A DNA stretch of 64,000 nucleotides from Pseudomonas multiresinivorans (GTDB taxonomy: Bacteria; Pseudomonadota; Gammaproteobacteria; Pseudomonadales; Pseudomonadaceae). Below are positions 1 through 7,303 of the stretch, in pieces. The stretch is from assembly GCF_012971725.1 (NCBI RefSeq), contig NZ_CP048833.1, forward strand, positions 2,294,001 to 2,358,000, read 5' to 3'. The first letter of the stretch is position 1. Each line of letters opens with the position of its first letter. The position numbers and the translations under genes were made by a program. Below the pieces are notes generated by a model. It saw only the letters and a list, made by a program, of their open reading frames with translations, was not told the DNA's origin and searched no databases.

Positions 1-245
1 ACGGAGAGATGAACGAGTTCCGCGGCGGCGTGGAGCGCATCATCAAGGAAACGCCGGTGCCGGTGATCCCGATGGCGCTACAGGGGTTGTGGGGCAGCTT
101 CTTCAGCCGTGACCCGCACAAGGGCTTCTTCCGTCGGCTGTGGTCGCGAGTTTGTCTGGTGGCTGGTCAGCCAGTGGCGCCGGAAGAAGCCAGGCGCCTG
201 CTGCTGCAGGAGCAGGTGGCCGAGCTGCGTGGCGCGGTACGCTGA
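1..245 (+). CDS. C-terminus of a PlsC-type acyltransferase (partial)
   Basis: The gene enters from the left edge; about 80 codons are visible, in the frame that begins at base 3. The visible part (PVPVIPMALQGLWGSFFSRD) matches the end of a 1-acyl-glycerol-3-phosphate acyltransferase domain, where this proline-valine-isoleucine-proline block follows the substrate-binding site. In P. aeruginosa the gene next to the cold-shock gene is, as I recall, an MFS transporter fused to such an acyltransferase, so the missing part may be a membrane transporter of LplT type. The catalytic H(X)4D motif lies outside the window. The first ATG here is internal and should not be taken as the start. A terminator follows within 20 bp. 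Confidence 0.75.
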   Translation, partial: GEMNEFRGGVERIIKETPVPVIPMALQGLWGSFFSRDPHKGFFRRLWSRVCLVAGQPVAPEEARRLLLQEQVAELRGAVR

Positions 246-262
246 GCCTGGTGGCGGAAAAG

Positions 263-291
263 AAAAAGCCCCGGCATTGCCGGGGCTTTTT
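263..291 (+). terminator. Intrinsic terminator, probably bidirectional
   Basis: A perfect stem (GCCCCGGC / GCCGGGGC) with loop ATT lies between an A-run and a T-run. It ends the acyltransferase transcript and, read on the other strand, the cold-shock gene that stops at 310. Confidence 0.9.
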
Positions 292-309
292 CGTGGTGCA
301 GGACGAGGA

Positions 310-519
310 TCAGATAACCTGAACTTCGTCAGCCTGCAGGCCTTTCTGGCCTTCAACAACGATGAAGGAGACCTTCTGGCCTTCCTGCAGCGACTTGAAG
401 CCATTGCCCTGGATGGAGCGGAAGTGAACGAACACATCGTTGCCGCTTTCCGGGGTGATGAAACCGAAGCCTTTAGCGTCGTTGAACCACTTGACGGTGC
501 CGGTCTGACGATTGGACAT
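310..519 (-). CDS. capB: Cold-shock domain protein (CspA family)
   Basis: This 69-residue single cold-shock domain binds single-stranded RNA and DNA and acts as an RNA chaperone in the cytoplasm. RNP1 (KGFGFI, residues 16-21) and RNP2 (VFVHF, about residues 30-34) are both intact, and the length is normal for the family. The start is the ATG at 519; the same frame stays open far upstream, but the fold begins right after MSNRQTGTVKWF. The roughly 200 bp before it (520-725) hold no other gene and probably contain the promoter and the long untranslated leader common in csp genes. In P. aeruginosa the gene at this place is called capB, which I use by synteny. Confidence 0.93.
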   Translation of the reverse strand: MSNRQTGTVKWFNDAKGFGFITPESGNDVFVHFRSIQGNGFKSLQEGQKVSFIVVEGQKGLQADEVQVI

Positions 520-725
520 GGAATTACACCTTGAACTATTGAAGATTGTTTTGCGGAAAAGGTCCGCGCTCGTCCTGAGTTGCAAGGTGCAGTCGAAGCC
601 GGGTGGTGGGGAATGGCCCCACCAGGTCACGAGCCACAGTGACCCTAGCAAACACAGTGGCCCGCAGCATACCGACAAATTTTCGGGAAAGCGACAGCCC
701 GCCGGTATCGAGAACCGATACAGCG

Positions 726-1040
726 TCAGTGGCTCATTTTCAGTCCGACCAGTCCGCACAGAATCAGCGCGACGCTGAGCATGCGCATTGGCGCCATGGA
801 CTCGCCGAACAGCACGATCCCGACGATCACGGTGCCGACAGCGCCGACGCCGGTCCAGATCGCGTAGGCGGTGCCCAGCGGCAGATTTCTCATGGCCAGG
901 CCCAGCAGGCCCATGCTGGTGATGATCGCCAGCACGGTGAGAATGGTCGGTATCGGTCGGGTGAAACCTTCGGTGTATTTCAGGCCGACGGCCCAGCCCA
1001 CTTCGAACAGGCCGGCGACGAACAGAATGATCCAGGACAT
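726..1040 (-). CDS. sugE: Guanidinium exporter Gdx/SugE (SMR family)
   Basis: This 104-residue four-helix inner-membrane protein belongs to the small multidrug resistance family. The essential glutamate is in the first helix (GLFEVGWAVGLKYTEGF, Glu13), and the GW..GLKY..GF pattern is the SugE/Gdx signature rather than the EmrE one. Gdx proteins exchange guanidinium for protons as dual-topology dimers. The ATG at 1040 is preceded by GGAGAGCTCC. The gene stands alone and is controlled by the guanidine-II riboswitch in its leader, which strongly supports guanidinium as the substrate. Confidence 0.93.
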   Translation of the reverse strand: MSWIILFVAGLFEVGWAVGLKYTEGFTRPIPTILTVLAIITSMGLLGLAMRNLPLGTAYAIWTGVGAVGTVIVGIVLFGESMAPMRMLSVALILCGLVGLKMSH

Positions 1041-1068
1041 GGAGCTCTCCAGACGGTGGATGGAATGG

Positions 1069-1115
1069 AGGGCCGTCCCCGCTGGAGCACCGGAAGGTGG
1101 TGAGGTCGTCCTCAC
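1069..1115 (-). promoter_or_regulatory. Guanidine-II (mini-ykkC) riboswitch
   Basis: On the minus strand the sugE leader holds two short hairpins with ACGR tetraloops, the defining structure of this class. The first is GTGAGG-ACGA-CCTCAC (plus 1100-1115) and the second is GGGG-ACGG-CCCT (plus 1069-1080, with one G-U pair). A 19-nt linker separates them, and the second hairpin ends about 28 nt before the start codon. The two hairpins are known to bind one guanidinium each and join through a loop-loop contact, freeing the ribosome site. A CCTCC directly after hairpin 2 could mask the Shine-Dalgarno when ligand is absent; that detail is my inference. Confidence 0.88.
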
Positions 1116-1174
1116 AATGTGCATTATTTTGCACAAAAGCAGTGCGCCGGGCAACCCGGCGCCGGATGATTGCC

Positions 1175-2131
1175 CTATTGCGGGGCTTCTTTCTGGACGG
1201 ATGGCTCGTCGGTCATGCGACGGAACCAGGTGGAAAGCGTGGCGCCGGAAATGTTGTGCCAGACGCTGAACAGCGCGCTGGGTACGGCCGCCAGCGGCGA
1301 GAAGTGCGCGCTGGCCAGGGCCGCGCCAAGGCCGGAGTTCTGCATGCCAACTTCCAGCGCCAGTGATTTGCGCTGCGCCAGCGGCAGGCCGAAGACCTTG
1401 GCGGTGAAGTAGCCGAGCAGGAAGCCGAAACCGTTGTGCAGAATCACCACGGCCATGATCAGCAGGCCGGATTCGGCGATCTTCGCCTGGCTGGCCGCGA
1501 CCACGGCGGCGACGATGATCACGATGGAGACCACCGAGACCAGCGGCAGCACGTCCACCACATGGCGTACTCGTGCGCCGAGCACACGCTGGGCCACGAG
1601 GCCCAGCACGATGGGGACCACGACGACCTGCAGGATCGACCAGAACAGCGCGCCGAAGGAGACCGGCAGCCAGGCCGAGGCCAGCAGCCAGATCAGCGCC
1701 GGTGTCAGCAGCGGGGCGAGGAGGGTGGTCACGCCGGCGATGGCCACGGAAAGCGCCAGGTCGCCGCGCGAGAGCCAGGTCATCACGTTGGAAGCGGTAC
1801 CGCTGGGGCAGCAGCCGACCAGGATCACGCCCACGGCGATTTCCGGCGGCAGGTGCATCAGTTGGCAGAGCAGCCAGGCCATGCCGGGCATGATCACGAA
1901 GTGGGCGATGACGCCGAGGGTGACACGCCAGGGATGCCGGGCGACTTCGGCGAAGTCCTCGACCTTGAGCGTCAGGCCCATGCCGAACATCACCACGCCG
2001 AGCATGGGGATGATGGCGACGGTGAACGGGGTGAAGAGGGAGGGAACGAAGAACGCCAGGATGGCGAAGAGCAGCACCCAGAGGGCGAAAGTGTTGCCCA
2101 TGAAGCGGCTGAGCAGGATGAGAGCACGCAT
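1175..2131 (-). CDS. Bile acid:sodium symporter family (BASS) transporter
   Basis: This 318-residue protein has about nine or ten hydrophobic segments. It carries BASS-family signatures: the crossover helix region GCCPSGTASNVMTWLSRGD (about residues 105-123) and a second conserved segment EVGMQNSGLGAALA near residue 260. Members import organic anions with sodium (bile acids, pantothenate, pyruvate and others) at the inner membrane; the substrate here cannot be told from sequence. The gene is single, between sugE and rdgC on the same strand. The ATG at 2131 starts directly before the first membrane segment. Confidence 0.88.
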   Translation of the reverse strand: MRALILLSRFMGNTFALWVLLFAILAFFVPSLFTPFTVAIIPMLGVVMFGMGLTLKVEDFAEVARHPWRVTLGVIAHFVIMPGMAWLLCQLMHLPPEIAVGVILVGCCPSGTASNVMTWLSRGDLALSVAIAGVTTLLAPLLTPALIWLLASAWLPVSFGALFWSILQVVVVPIVLGLVAQRVLGARVRHVVDVLPLVSVVSIVIIVAAVVAASQAKIAESGLLIMAVVILHNGFGFLLGYFTAKVFGLPLAQRKSLALEVGMQNSGLGAALASAHFSPLAAVPSALFSVWHNISGATLSTWFRRMTDEPSVQKEAPQ

Positions 2132-2167
2132 GGGCCGTCCTTCTTTTTATGTGGGCCTTATTGTGTT

Positions 2168-2196
2168 GTCAGGCGCCGCGTGTGCGCGGCGCCTGA
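2168..2196 (-). terminator. Palindrome downstream of rdgC, probable terminator
   Basis: A perfect 12-bp stem (TCAGGCGCCGCG and its complement) with loop TGTG follows the rdgC stop by a few bases. There is no strong T-run on either side, so termination efficiency is uncertain; it could instead protect the transcript end. Confidence 0.55.
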
Positions 2197-2203
2197 GGGG
2201 GCA

Positions 2204-3124
2204 TCAGATGCCTTCGGGCATCGCCTCGCCGCCGAGCGCTTCGATCAGCGCCGGGATGAACTCGGCGAAGGTCAGCATCATCAGGGTGAAGCTGGCGTCG
2301 AGCTGGCCGAGGGCGTCTTCGCCGCCGTCCTGCTCCGCCTTCTCCTGCAGCATGTCTTCGAAACGAAGACGCTTGATCGCGACCTTGTCGTCGAGGACGA
2401 AGGACAGCTTGTCCGACCAGGCCAGGGACAGCTGGGTAACCAGCTTGCCGGCGGTCAGGTGCAGCTGGATTTCCTCGCTGGTCAGGTCCTGGCGCTTGCA
2501 GCGCACCACGCCGCCGTCTTCGTGGGTGTCACGCAGCTCGCACTCGTCGAGGACGAAGAAGTCGCCGGCGGCTTCCTGGGTCTTCACCCAGTCGGTCAGG
2601 GTGGCGGTCGGCGCGGTCTTCACGGTCAGCGGGCGAACCGGCAGCGAACCCAGGGCCTCGCGCAGGGTGGACAGCAGATCTTCAGCCTTCTTCGCGCTGG
2701 AGGTGTCGACCAGGATCAGGCCGAGGCTCGGGGCGATGGCGGCGAAGGTCACCGAACGGCGGATGAAGGCGCGCGGCAGCAGGGTCTGGACGATTTCGTC
2801 CTTGAGCTGGTCGCGTTCCTTCTTGTAGACCTTGCGCATCTGCGCGGCTTCGATCTCGTCGACCTTCTCCTTGAGTGCGTCACGCACCACGCTGCCGGGG
2901 AGGATGCGCTCTTCCTTGCGTGCACTGATCAGGAAGAAACCCTCGCTGGCGTGAACCAGCGGCGCGTCCGGGCCCTTGCCGAAGGGGGCGGAGAAACCAT
3001 AGGTAGTCAGCTCCTGGCTGGCGCAGGAGCGCGCCGGTTTGCTGGCCAGGGCCTTTTCCAGGGCATCGGCGTCGATCTGCAGATCCTGGGTGAGGCGATA
3101 TACGAGCAGATTGCGGAACCACAT
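2204..3124 (-). CDS. rdgC: Recombination-associated protein RdgC
   Basis: The 306-residue product has the length and start (MWFRNLLVYRL) of RdgC, which forms a ring-shaped dimer on double-stranded DNA and restrains RecA. The body includes the family blocks YGFSAPFGKG near the N-terminus and FVLDDKVAIKRLRFEDML near the C-terminus. It acts on the nucleoid. It is a single gene, with the tRNA promoter region on the other side. No abnormality seen. Confidence 0.95.
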   Translation of the reverse strand: MWFRNLLVYRLTQDLQIDADALEKALASKPARSCASQELTTYGFSAPFGKGPDAPLVHASEGFFLISARKEERILPGSVVRDALKEKVDEIEAAQMRKVYKKERDQLKDEIVQTLLPRAFIRRSVTFAAIAPSLGLILVDTSSAKKAEDLLSTLREALGSLPVRPLTVKTAPTATLTDWVKTQEAAGDFFVLDECELRDTHEDGGVVRCKRQDLTSEEIQLHLTAGKLVTQLSLAWSDKLSFVLDDKVAIKRLRFEDMLQEKAEQDGGEDALGQLDASFTLMMLTFAEFIPALIEALGGEAMPEGI

Positions 3125-3252
3125 GAGGGGCTAACTCCTGGACACAAAGGAGCCATTATTCCGTTCGGCGCGGTTCAGGCCAACCCCGTTTCGTCATTCG
3201 CCCTCTTCATCTAAGCCTTTGGAACATCTGAAAATTTTTTTCATCGAGGGGC

Positions 3253-3281
3253 TTGCCAGGTGCAAATGTCCTCCGTAGAAT
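3253..3281 (+). promoter_or_regulatory. Sigma-70 promoter of the tRNA-Val/tRNA-Asp pair
   Basis: TTGCCA (3253-3258) and TAGAAT (3276-3281) are separated by exactly 17 bp, and a GC-rich discriminator GCGCCCC follows. Such discriminators are typical of stable-RNA promoters under stringent control. The start would fall near 3288, about 14 bp before the first tRNA. Confidence 0.75.
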
Positions 3282-3301
3282 GCGCCCCACTTCGAGACGA
3301 A

Positions 3302-3377
3302 GGGTGATTAGCTCAGCCGGGAGAGCATCTGCCTTACAAGCAGAGGGTCGGCGGTTCGATCCCGTCATCACCCACCA
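3302..3377 (+). tRNA. tRNA-Val (anticodon TAC)
   Basis: A full cloverleaf of 76 nt with encoded CCA. The acceptor arms GGGTGAT and ATCACCC pair perfectly, the anticodon loop is CTTACAA (TAC at 3335-3337) and the T-loop GTTCGAT is present. It is co-transcribed with the tRNA-Asp 13 bp downstream. Confidence 0.97.
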
Positions 3378-3390
3378 CTCGAGGTCCGAC

Positions 3391-3467
3391 GCAGCGGTAG
3401 TTCAGTCGGTTAGAATACCGGCCTGTCACGCCGGGGGTCGCGGGTTCGAGTCCCGTCCGCTGCGCCA
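3391..3467 (+). tRNA. tRNA-Asp (anticodon GTC)
   Basis: A full cloverleaf of 77 nt with encoded CCA. Acceptor arms GCAGCGG and CCGCTGC pair, the anticodon loop is CTGTCAC (GTC), and the T-loop is GTTCGAG. It is the second gene of the pair. Confidence 0.97.
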
Positions 3468-3474
3468 CATTTCG

Positions 3475-3509
3475 AAAAGCCCTCAGGTAGCAATACCTGG
3501 GGGCTTTTT
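3475..3509 (+). terminator. Intrinsic terminator of the tRNA operon
   Basis: A stem AAAGCCC...AGGTA / TACCT...GGGCTTT with loop GCAA is followed by a run of five T, eight bases after the tRNA-Asp CCA end. Confidence 0.88.
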
Positions 3510-3754
3510 CTTTGCCTGCCTTTTCTTGTCTGCAAAAGTCTTTCCTGCGAAAGCTTCCCGTCAAAGTTGCCCGCTTCGATCACAGTGATTGCGTGCTGGC
3601 CGTCTGTCTTATCCTGTTAATTTTCTTATAAGTTTGCTGTGGGAACTTCTCTCTCGGCAGTGGTTCCTATTGCCCATAGCCACTGGCCACGAGCGCCTGA
3701 TAAGCTCGCGGCTTCACTACTTAAGCCATGACGGCGCAAAGACAAGGATTCAGC

Positions 3755-4504
3755 ATGAAACAACATCGGTTGGCGGCAGCGATCGCGCTGGTCGGCCTGG
3801 TTCTCGCGGGCTGCGACAAACAGGCCGCCGAAGTGGAACTCAAGACTCCTGCGCAGAAAGCTTCCTATGGCATCGGCCTGAACATGGGCAAGAGCCTCGC
3901 CCAGGAAGGCATGAATGACCTGGATTCGAAAGCCGTCGCCCTGGGTATCGAAGATGCCGTCGGCAAGCAGAAGCAGAAGCTGACCGACGAAGAGCTGACC
4001 GAAGCCTTCACCGCCCTGCAGAAGCGCACTGAAGAGCAGGTTGCCAAGAAGAATGCCGAGGCTCTGGAAGCCGGCAAGAAGTTCCTCGAGGAAAACGGCA
4101 AGCGTGATGGCGTGGTCACCACCAAGTCCGGCCTGCAATACGAAGTCGTGAAGAAAGCCGACGGCGCGCAGCCCAAGGCTACCGATGTCGTCACTGTTCA
4201 CTACGAAGGCAAGCTGGTCGACGGTACTGTCTTCGACAGCTCCATCCAGCGTGGCAGCCCGATCGATCTGCCGGTTGGCGGCGTGATCCCGGGTTGGGTC
4301 GAAGCCCTGCAACTGATGCACGTCGGCGAGAAGATCAAGCTCTTCATCCCGAGCGAACTGGCCTACGGCGCGCAGAGCCCGAGCCCGACCATCCCGGCCA
4401 ACTCGGTCCTGGTGTTCGACCTCGAACTGCTGGCCATCAAGGACCCGAATCAGCCTGACGCGGCTGAGGCTCCGGCCGCTTCGGCAGAGCAGCCCAAGAA
4501 GTAA
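3755..4504 (+). CDS. FKBP-type peptidyl-prolyl isomerase, lipoprotein (Mip/FkpA-like)
   Basis: The 249-residue product begins with a lipoprotein signal (LVLAGC, Cys20), so it is probably lipid-anchored in the envelope with its body in the periplasm. Residues about 28-135 form the helical FKBP_N dimerisation region (KASYGIGLNMGKSL). Residues about 150-240 form the FKBP fold, with VTVHYEGKLVDGTVFDSS and the active-site part FIPSELAYG. It catalyses cis-trans isomerisation at proline and helps outer proteins fold. The ATG at 3755 has AAGGA six bases upstream; an in-frame ATG 27 bp earlier would spoil the signal peptide. It is monocistronic. Confidence 0.92.
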   Translation: MKQHRLAAAIALVGLVLAGCDKQAAEVELKTPAQKASYGIGLNMGKSLAQEGMNDLDSKAVALGIEDAVGKQKQKLTDEELTEAFTALQKRTEEQVAKKNAEALEAGKKFLEENGKRDGVVTTKSGLQYEVVKKADGAQPKATDVVTVHYEGKLVDGTVFDSSIQRGSPIDLPVGGVIPGWVEALQLMHVGEKIKLFIPSELAYGAQSPSPTIPANSVLVFDLELLAIKDPNQPDAAEAPAASAEQPKK

Positions 4505-4526
4505 CTGAGTACCTTCGTACCAGTGG

Positions 4527-4554
4527 AAACGCCCCGTAACCTGCGGGGCGTTTT
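4527..4554 (+). terminator. Intrinsic terminator of the FKBP gene
   Basis: A stem AACGCCCCG / CGGGGCGTT with loop TAACCTG and a TTTT run, 22 bp after the stop codon. Confidence 0.9.
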
Positions 4555-4812
4555 CGTTTGTGCGGGGAACGCTCTGGAACGGCGCGCTGACCGTCGGGTC
4601 TGAATGGGAGTAACCTTCAGCTCGGTGTTACCCTTATGCACATATTTGACGCAGTTGAAACAATCCCCTCCCCTTGACATTGCCGGGCCCTTCGCTTAGC
4701 CGCAACTGCATGATTTTTAACGCATTTGTAGGGGTGAACAAAAAATCGCCGATCTGTCTCCAGCCCTCGTGGCACGGGCGTTTGGGCGATATCGAGGGTG
4801 TCTTTCAACAGA

Positions 4813-4837
4813 GTTATCCACAGGAAAGGTGGATAAC
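4813..4837. promoter_or_regulatory. Inverted pair of DnaA-box-like sites upstream of the ykvA gene
   Basis: The gap 4555-4878 holds no convincing gene. Near its end, GTTATCCAC (4813-4821) and GTGGATAAC (4829-4837) form a perfect 9-bp inverted repeat with a 7-nt spacer. The left arm reads TTATCCACA, an exact consensus DnaA box. The right arm on the other strand reads TTATCCACC, one mismatch from it. The pair lies about 40 bp before the start codon at 4879, where a bound protein could repress; the same sequence can also fold as an RNA hairpin in the leader. Confidence 0.5.
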
Positions 4838-4878
4838 CTGAACCTGCTCTGTACGAATCTTCCTATCGAGGTAAATCG

Positions 4879-5304
4879 ATGAAAAAGCCTCCGGGATTTG
4901 ACCGTTTCCTCAAGCTCGCCAGCCGTTTCATCGCGGGTGGGCGAGTGCCCGCGCTGCTGTTCGCCGTCGCGCGCAAGAGTGGCCGGGTGAAGCTGGCGAG
5001 GACCGATCTGAAGCTGCTGCAGGAATTGCTGGTGGCCTGGGTGCGCGGCGATTACCGCGGCATCAGTTCCCAGGCGCTGGTTTCCGTGGTGACGGCGCTG
5101 CTGTATTTCCTTTCACCCGTGGACCTGGTGCCCGACTGGCTGCTGGGCGTCGGCTTCCTTGACGACCTGGCGGTGCTGGCCTGGGTGGTACGTCGCTGGC
5201 AATCGGAGATCGATGCCTTCAAGGTCTGGCGCGACGCGCAGGGCGTGGAAACCCGCGAAGCCCTGAAGCAACTGCCGCCGCCGGAAGCGATTCAGCGTCT
5301 CTGA
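4879..5304 (+). CDS. YkvA family protein (DUF1232)
   Basis: A 141-residue protein with the DUF1232 core around residues 70-110: ALLYFLSPVDLVPDWLLGVGFLDDLAVLAWVV. The SP-x-D-x-x-PD and DD-x-A-V-L signatures are characteristic. The core is hydrophobic, so a membrane association is likely; the biochemical role of the family is unknown. The last 13 bp overlap the end of the convergent binding-protein gene. The start at 4879 has a GAGG within 10 bp. Confidence 0.85.
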   Translation: MKKPPGFDRFLKLASRFIAGGRVPALLFAVARKSGRVKLARTDLKLLQELLVAWVRGDYRGISSQALVSVVTALLYFLSPVDLVPDWLLGVGFLDDLAVLAWVVRRWQSEIDAFKVWRDAQGVETREALKQLPPPEAIQRL

Positions 5305-6038
5305 CGCAGCCGTGCGCTCTGCTCGCCGAGCAGGCGCTGGATGGAACCGTCGCTGACCATCGCCTGTAGCACGGCATCCAGTCGTTCGGCGGGCAGCGGA
5401 AGCGCAGGGCCGTACGAGCAGTAGATCGAGTAGTGCTGCACGTTGTTGCTGTGGATCGCCACTGGCAATTTGTGGTGCTGGGCAAGGAGAAACTCCAGCG
5501 GTCGGCGCATCTCGATCAATGCATCCAGGCGGCCGGCCTCGAGCATGTGCAGGCGCGTATCCAGGTCGCGGACATCGGCGCGCTTCACCCGTCCTTCGGC
5601 GAAGGCCTGCATCAGAGGGGCGGGGTAGACGTAGCCCAGGCTGGTGCCGATGCGGATGTCGTGCAGCTGCGCGAGGTTCTCCACAGGCGGCACATCCGCC
5701 CGCTGGGCCAGGGCATCTTCTTCCTCGAACAGGCTGGGAGACCAGTGCAGTTTCTCCGGCGCTTTCATCCACTGTGGATTGTTGATGCACAGCAGGTGGA
5801 TCGCGCCCTGGGCGAGGGCGGGCTCGGCGCGCTTGTCCGGCGTTTCCACGAAGCGAATATCGAGCCCCAGGCGCTCCCCGACGGTTTCACCCAGATCGCG
5901 GATGAAGCCAGGTGCCAATTCATGGTCGATACTTTCCGCATAGGGCATGCCGTTGCTTGGCGAATAGCCCCAGCGCAGCTCTTCGGCGCCACACAGGGCG
6001 CTGGCCAGGCACAGGCAGAGTGGAATCAGGCGCTGCAA
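5292..6038 (-). CDS. Periplasmic substrate-binding protein, family 3 (amino-acid type)
   Basis: The product has a signal peptide (MQRLIPLCLCLASALCGA) followed by a family-3 solute-binding fold, with the start ELRWGYSPSNGMPYAE, a DIRFVETPDKRAEPALAQGAIHLLC lobe and a LQAMVSDGSIQRLL end. I chose the TTG at 6038 because it has GGGGGAAC just upstream and starts the signal peptide; the longer open frame to 6137 has no signal. No permease or ATPase lies beside it, so it may be an orphan receptor or share a distant transporter. Length 248 residues is normal. The ligand is unknown. Confidence 0.78.
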   Translation of the reverse strand: MQRLIPLCLCLASALCGAEELRWGYSPSNGMPYAESIDHELAPGFIRDLGETVGERLGLDIRFVETPDKRAEPALAQGAIHLLCINNPQWMKAPEKLHWSPSLFEEEDALAQRADVPPVENLAQLHDIRIGTSLGYVYPAPLMQAFAEGRVKRADVRDLDTRLHMLEAGRLDALIEMRRPLEFLLAQHHKLPVAIHSNNVQHYSIYCSYGPALPLPAERLDAVLQAMVSDGSIQRLLGEQSARLRQRR

Positions 6039-6135
6039 ATCGTTCCCCCGATTTGTGGGCGTGACGGCGAGCGCAGTATAGCCGGCACAGCCCGGCGCCA
6101 GGCTGTTAAGATGGCCGCCTGCAAGGAGTGTTGTC

Positions 6136-6453
6136 ATGAACGTTCAAGTCATCATGCGTGACGGCGAAGCGGAGTACGCCGTGGTTCCCTGGGCTGAGTA
6201 CCAGGCGCTGCTGGCGGCTGCCGGCCGAGGTGCTGCTCAGCTCGTCAAGCCGGATGCGCCCGAGGCATTCGACGAGAAGCCGGACTGGAAAGCCCTACGG
6301 GAAGCCCGTGGCATCGCCATCGAAACGCTGGCGCGTTCGGTGGGCATCAGCCCGTCCTACCTGGAGCTGATAGAGAACGGCGAGCGCGAGGCCAGCGACG
6401 CCATCCAGCATGGCCTGCGTCGTGCCCTGGGCACTGGGGAGTCTGCTTCTTGA
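6136..6453 (+). CDS. XRE-family helix-turn-helix protein with a Phd-like N-terminus
   Basis: 105 residues in two parts. Residues 1-30 (VIMRDGEAEYAVVPWAEYQALL) resemble the start of Phd/YefM-type antitoxins. Residues about 50-98 form an XRE helix-turn-helix (LREARGIAIETLARSVGISPSYLELIENG). It is probably a DNA-binding regulator of its own cluster. Its stop codon overlaps the TTG start of the next gene. No toxin family can be recognised next to it, so calling it an antitoxin would go beyond the evidence. Confidence 0.75.
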   Translation: MNVQVIMRDGEAEYAVVPWAEYQALLAAAGRGAAQLVKPDAPEAFDEKPDWKALREARGIAIETLARSVGISPSYLELIENGEREASDAIQHGLRRALGTGESAS

Positions 6454-6815
6454 GCGTGCAGATCAGTCGCAAGCATTGGGAAGGCCTGCTCGGCGAGCTG
6501 GAAGACGCCCGCCGCCAGCGCCACCTGCTCACCTACCGGGCGCTGATCGAGCGCCTGCAATTGCCCACCCCGGCCATGACCGTGCTGACCGCCGCGCTGG
6601 AACACCTGGCTGCGCTGGATGCCCGTGCGGGGCGGCCGATACGCAGCTCGCTGGTGATCAGCCAGGGCGCCAGCCGCCTGCCCAGAACCGGCTTCTTCGA
6701 GCATGTCGAACGCCTGGGCCGATTCTCCGGTGCGCCGGATGGTCCTGCCGCCGCCGGCTGGCATGCGGCGGAAGTGGTGCGCGTGTTCGAGTTCGAGTAC
6801 CCCGAGGAGCTCTGA
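6450..6815 (+). CDS. Conserved protein of unknown function
   Basis: A 121-residue soluble protein that I do not recognise. The N-terminal half is helical and charged (HWEGLLGELEDARRQRHLLTYRALIERL) and resembles a small DNA- or partner-binding helical bundle. The C-terminal half, with VVRVFEFEYPEEL, is more mixed. The TTG at 6450 overlaps the upstream stop (TTGA), which suggests translational coupling; a GTG at 6456 is the alternative. It sits between an HTH gene and a Sel1 gene in a tight cluster. Confidence 0.7.
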   Translation: MSVQISRKHWEGLLGELEDARRQRHLLTYRALIERLQLPTPAMTVLTAALEHLAALDARAGRPIRSSLVISQGASRLPRTGFFEHVERLGRFSGAPDGPAAAGWHAAEVVRVFEFEYPEEL

Positions 6816-6816
6816 C

Positions 6817-7302
6817 GTGGCGACGCCTCGCGAGCTGTTCTGGAGTCTACGTGCACGGCTGAGCTATGCAGCGGCGCGGCGCCTGATGGGGTGGCCGTGG
6901 ATGGTCCGCCAGGCGCGTTCCTGGGCCTGGATGCAGGGCCAGTTCGCACGCATGGCCGCGCTGGGGGACGTTGGCGCACAGAGCTTCTACGGCCACCTGC
7001 TGCTGTTCCGCGGGCAGGGCTTCGGCGCCCGCGAGGAAGGCCTGCGTCTGTTGCGCCTGGCCGCCACCGCAGGCGACCACAAGGCGGCGTACCAGTTGGG
7101 CGTGCAATCCCTCAAGGGTGATACCCGTCATGCCGGCGATGCGCAGGAAGCGGCGCGCTACTGGGGGCAGGCCGCCGAGGCGGGGCATCCGCTGGCGGCA
7201 CGCAAGCTTGGCGAGTTGTACCGCAGTGGCGGCCCGGGTCTCGAACCCGATGTAGCCCAGGCCGAGCGCTACGAGACGCGCGCCCGCCAGTTGGGGCTCT
7301 GA
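6817..7302 (+). CDS. Sel1-repeat protein
   Basis: 161 residues from the GTG at 6817, which follows the previous stop by one base and has GAGGAGCT upstream. Two to three Sel1-like repeats occur between about residues 45 and 155: LGDVGAQSFYGHLLLFRG, AGDHKAAYQLGVQSLKG and AGHPLAARKLGELYRSG. Such repeats form a solenoid for protein contacts. There is no signal peptide; the basic N-terminus could bind a partner or a membrane. Function unknown; it closes the three-gene cluster. Confidence 0.8.
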   Translation: MATPRELFWSLRARLSYAAARRLMGWPWMVRQARSWAWMQGQFARMAALGDVGAQSFYGHLLLFRGQGFGAREEGLRLLRLAATAGDHKAAYQLGVQSLKGDTRHAGDAQEAARYWGQAAEAGHPLAARKLGELYRSGGPGLEPDVAQAERYETRARQLGL

Positions 7303-7303
7303 A

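Noticed and set aside
1434..3214. Two long plus-strand frames over the BASS transporter and rdgC
   Set aside because: Shadow frames; rdgC and the transporter have clear families on the minus strand.
3253..3588. 111-codon plus-strand frame and its minus-strand counterpart
   Set aside because: They cover the two tRNA genes, which are unambiguous cloverleaves.
4617..4808. 63-codon minus-strand ORF in the gap before ykvA
   Set aside because: No ribosome site, no family, odd composition; I treat the gap as noncoding with the DnaA-like sites.
6136..6815. Type II toxin-antitoxin system
   Set aside because: The HTH protein has an antitoxin-like start, but the neighbour matches no toxin family known to me; kept only as a low-interest observation.
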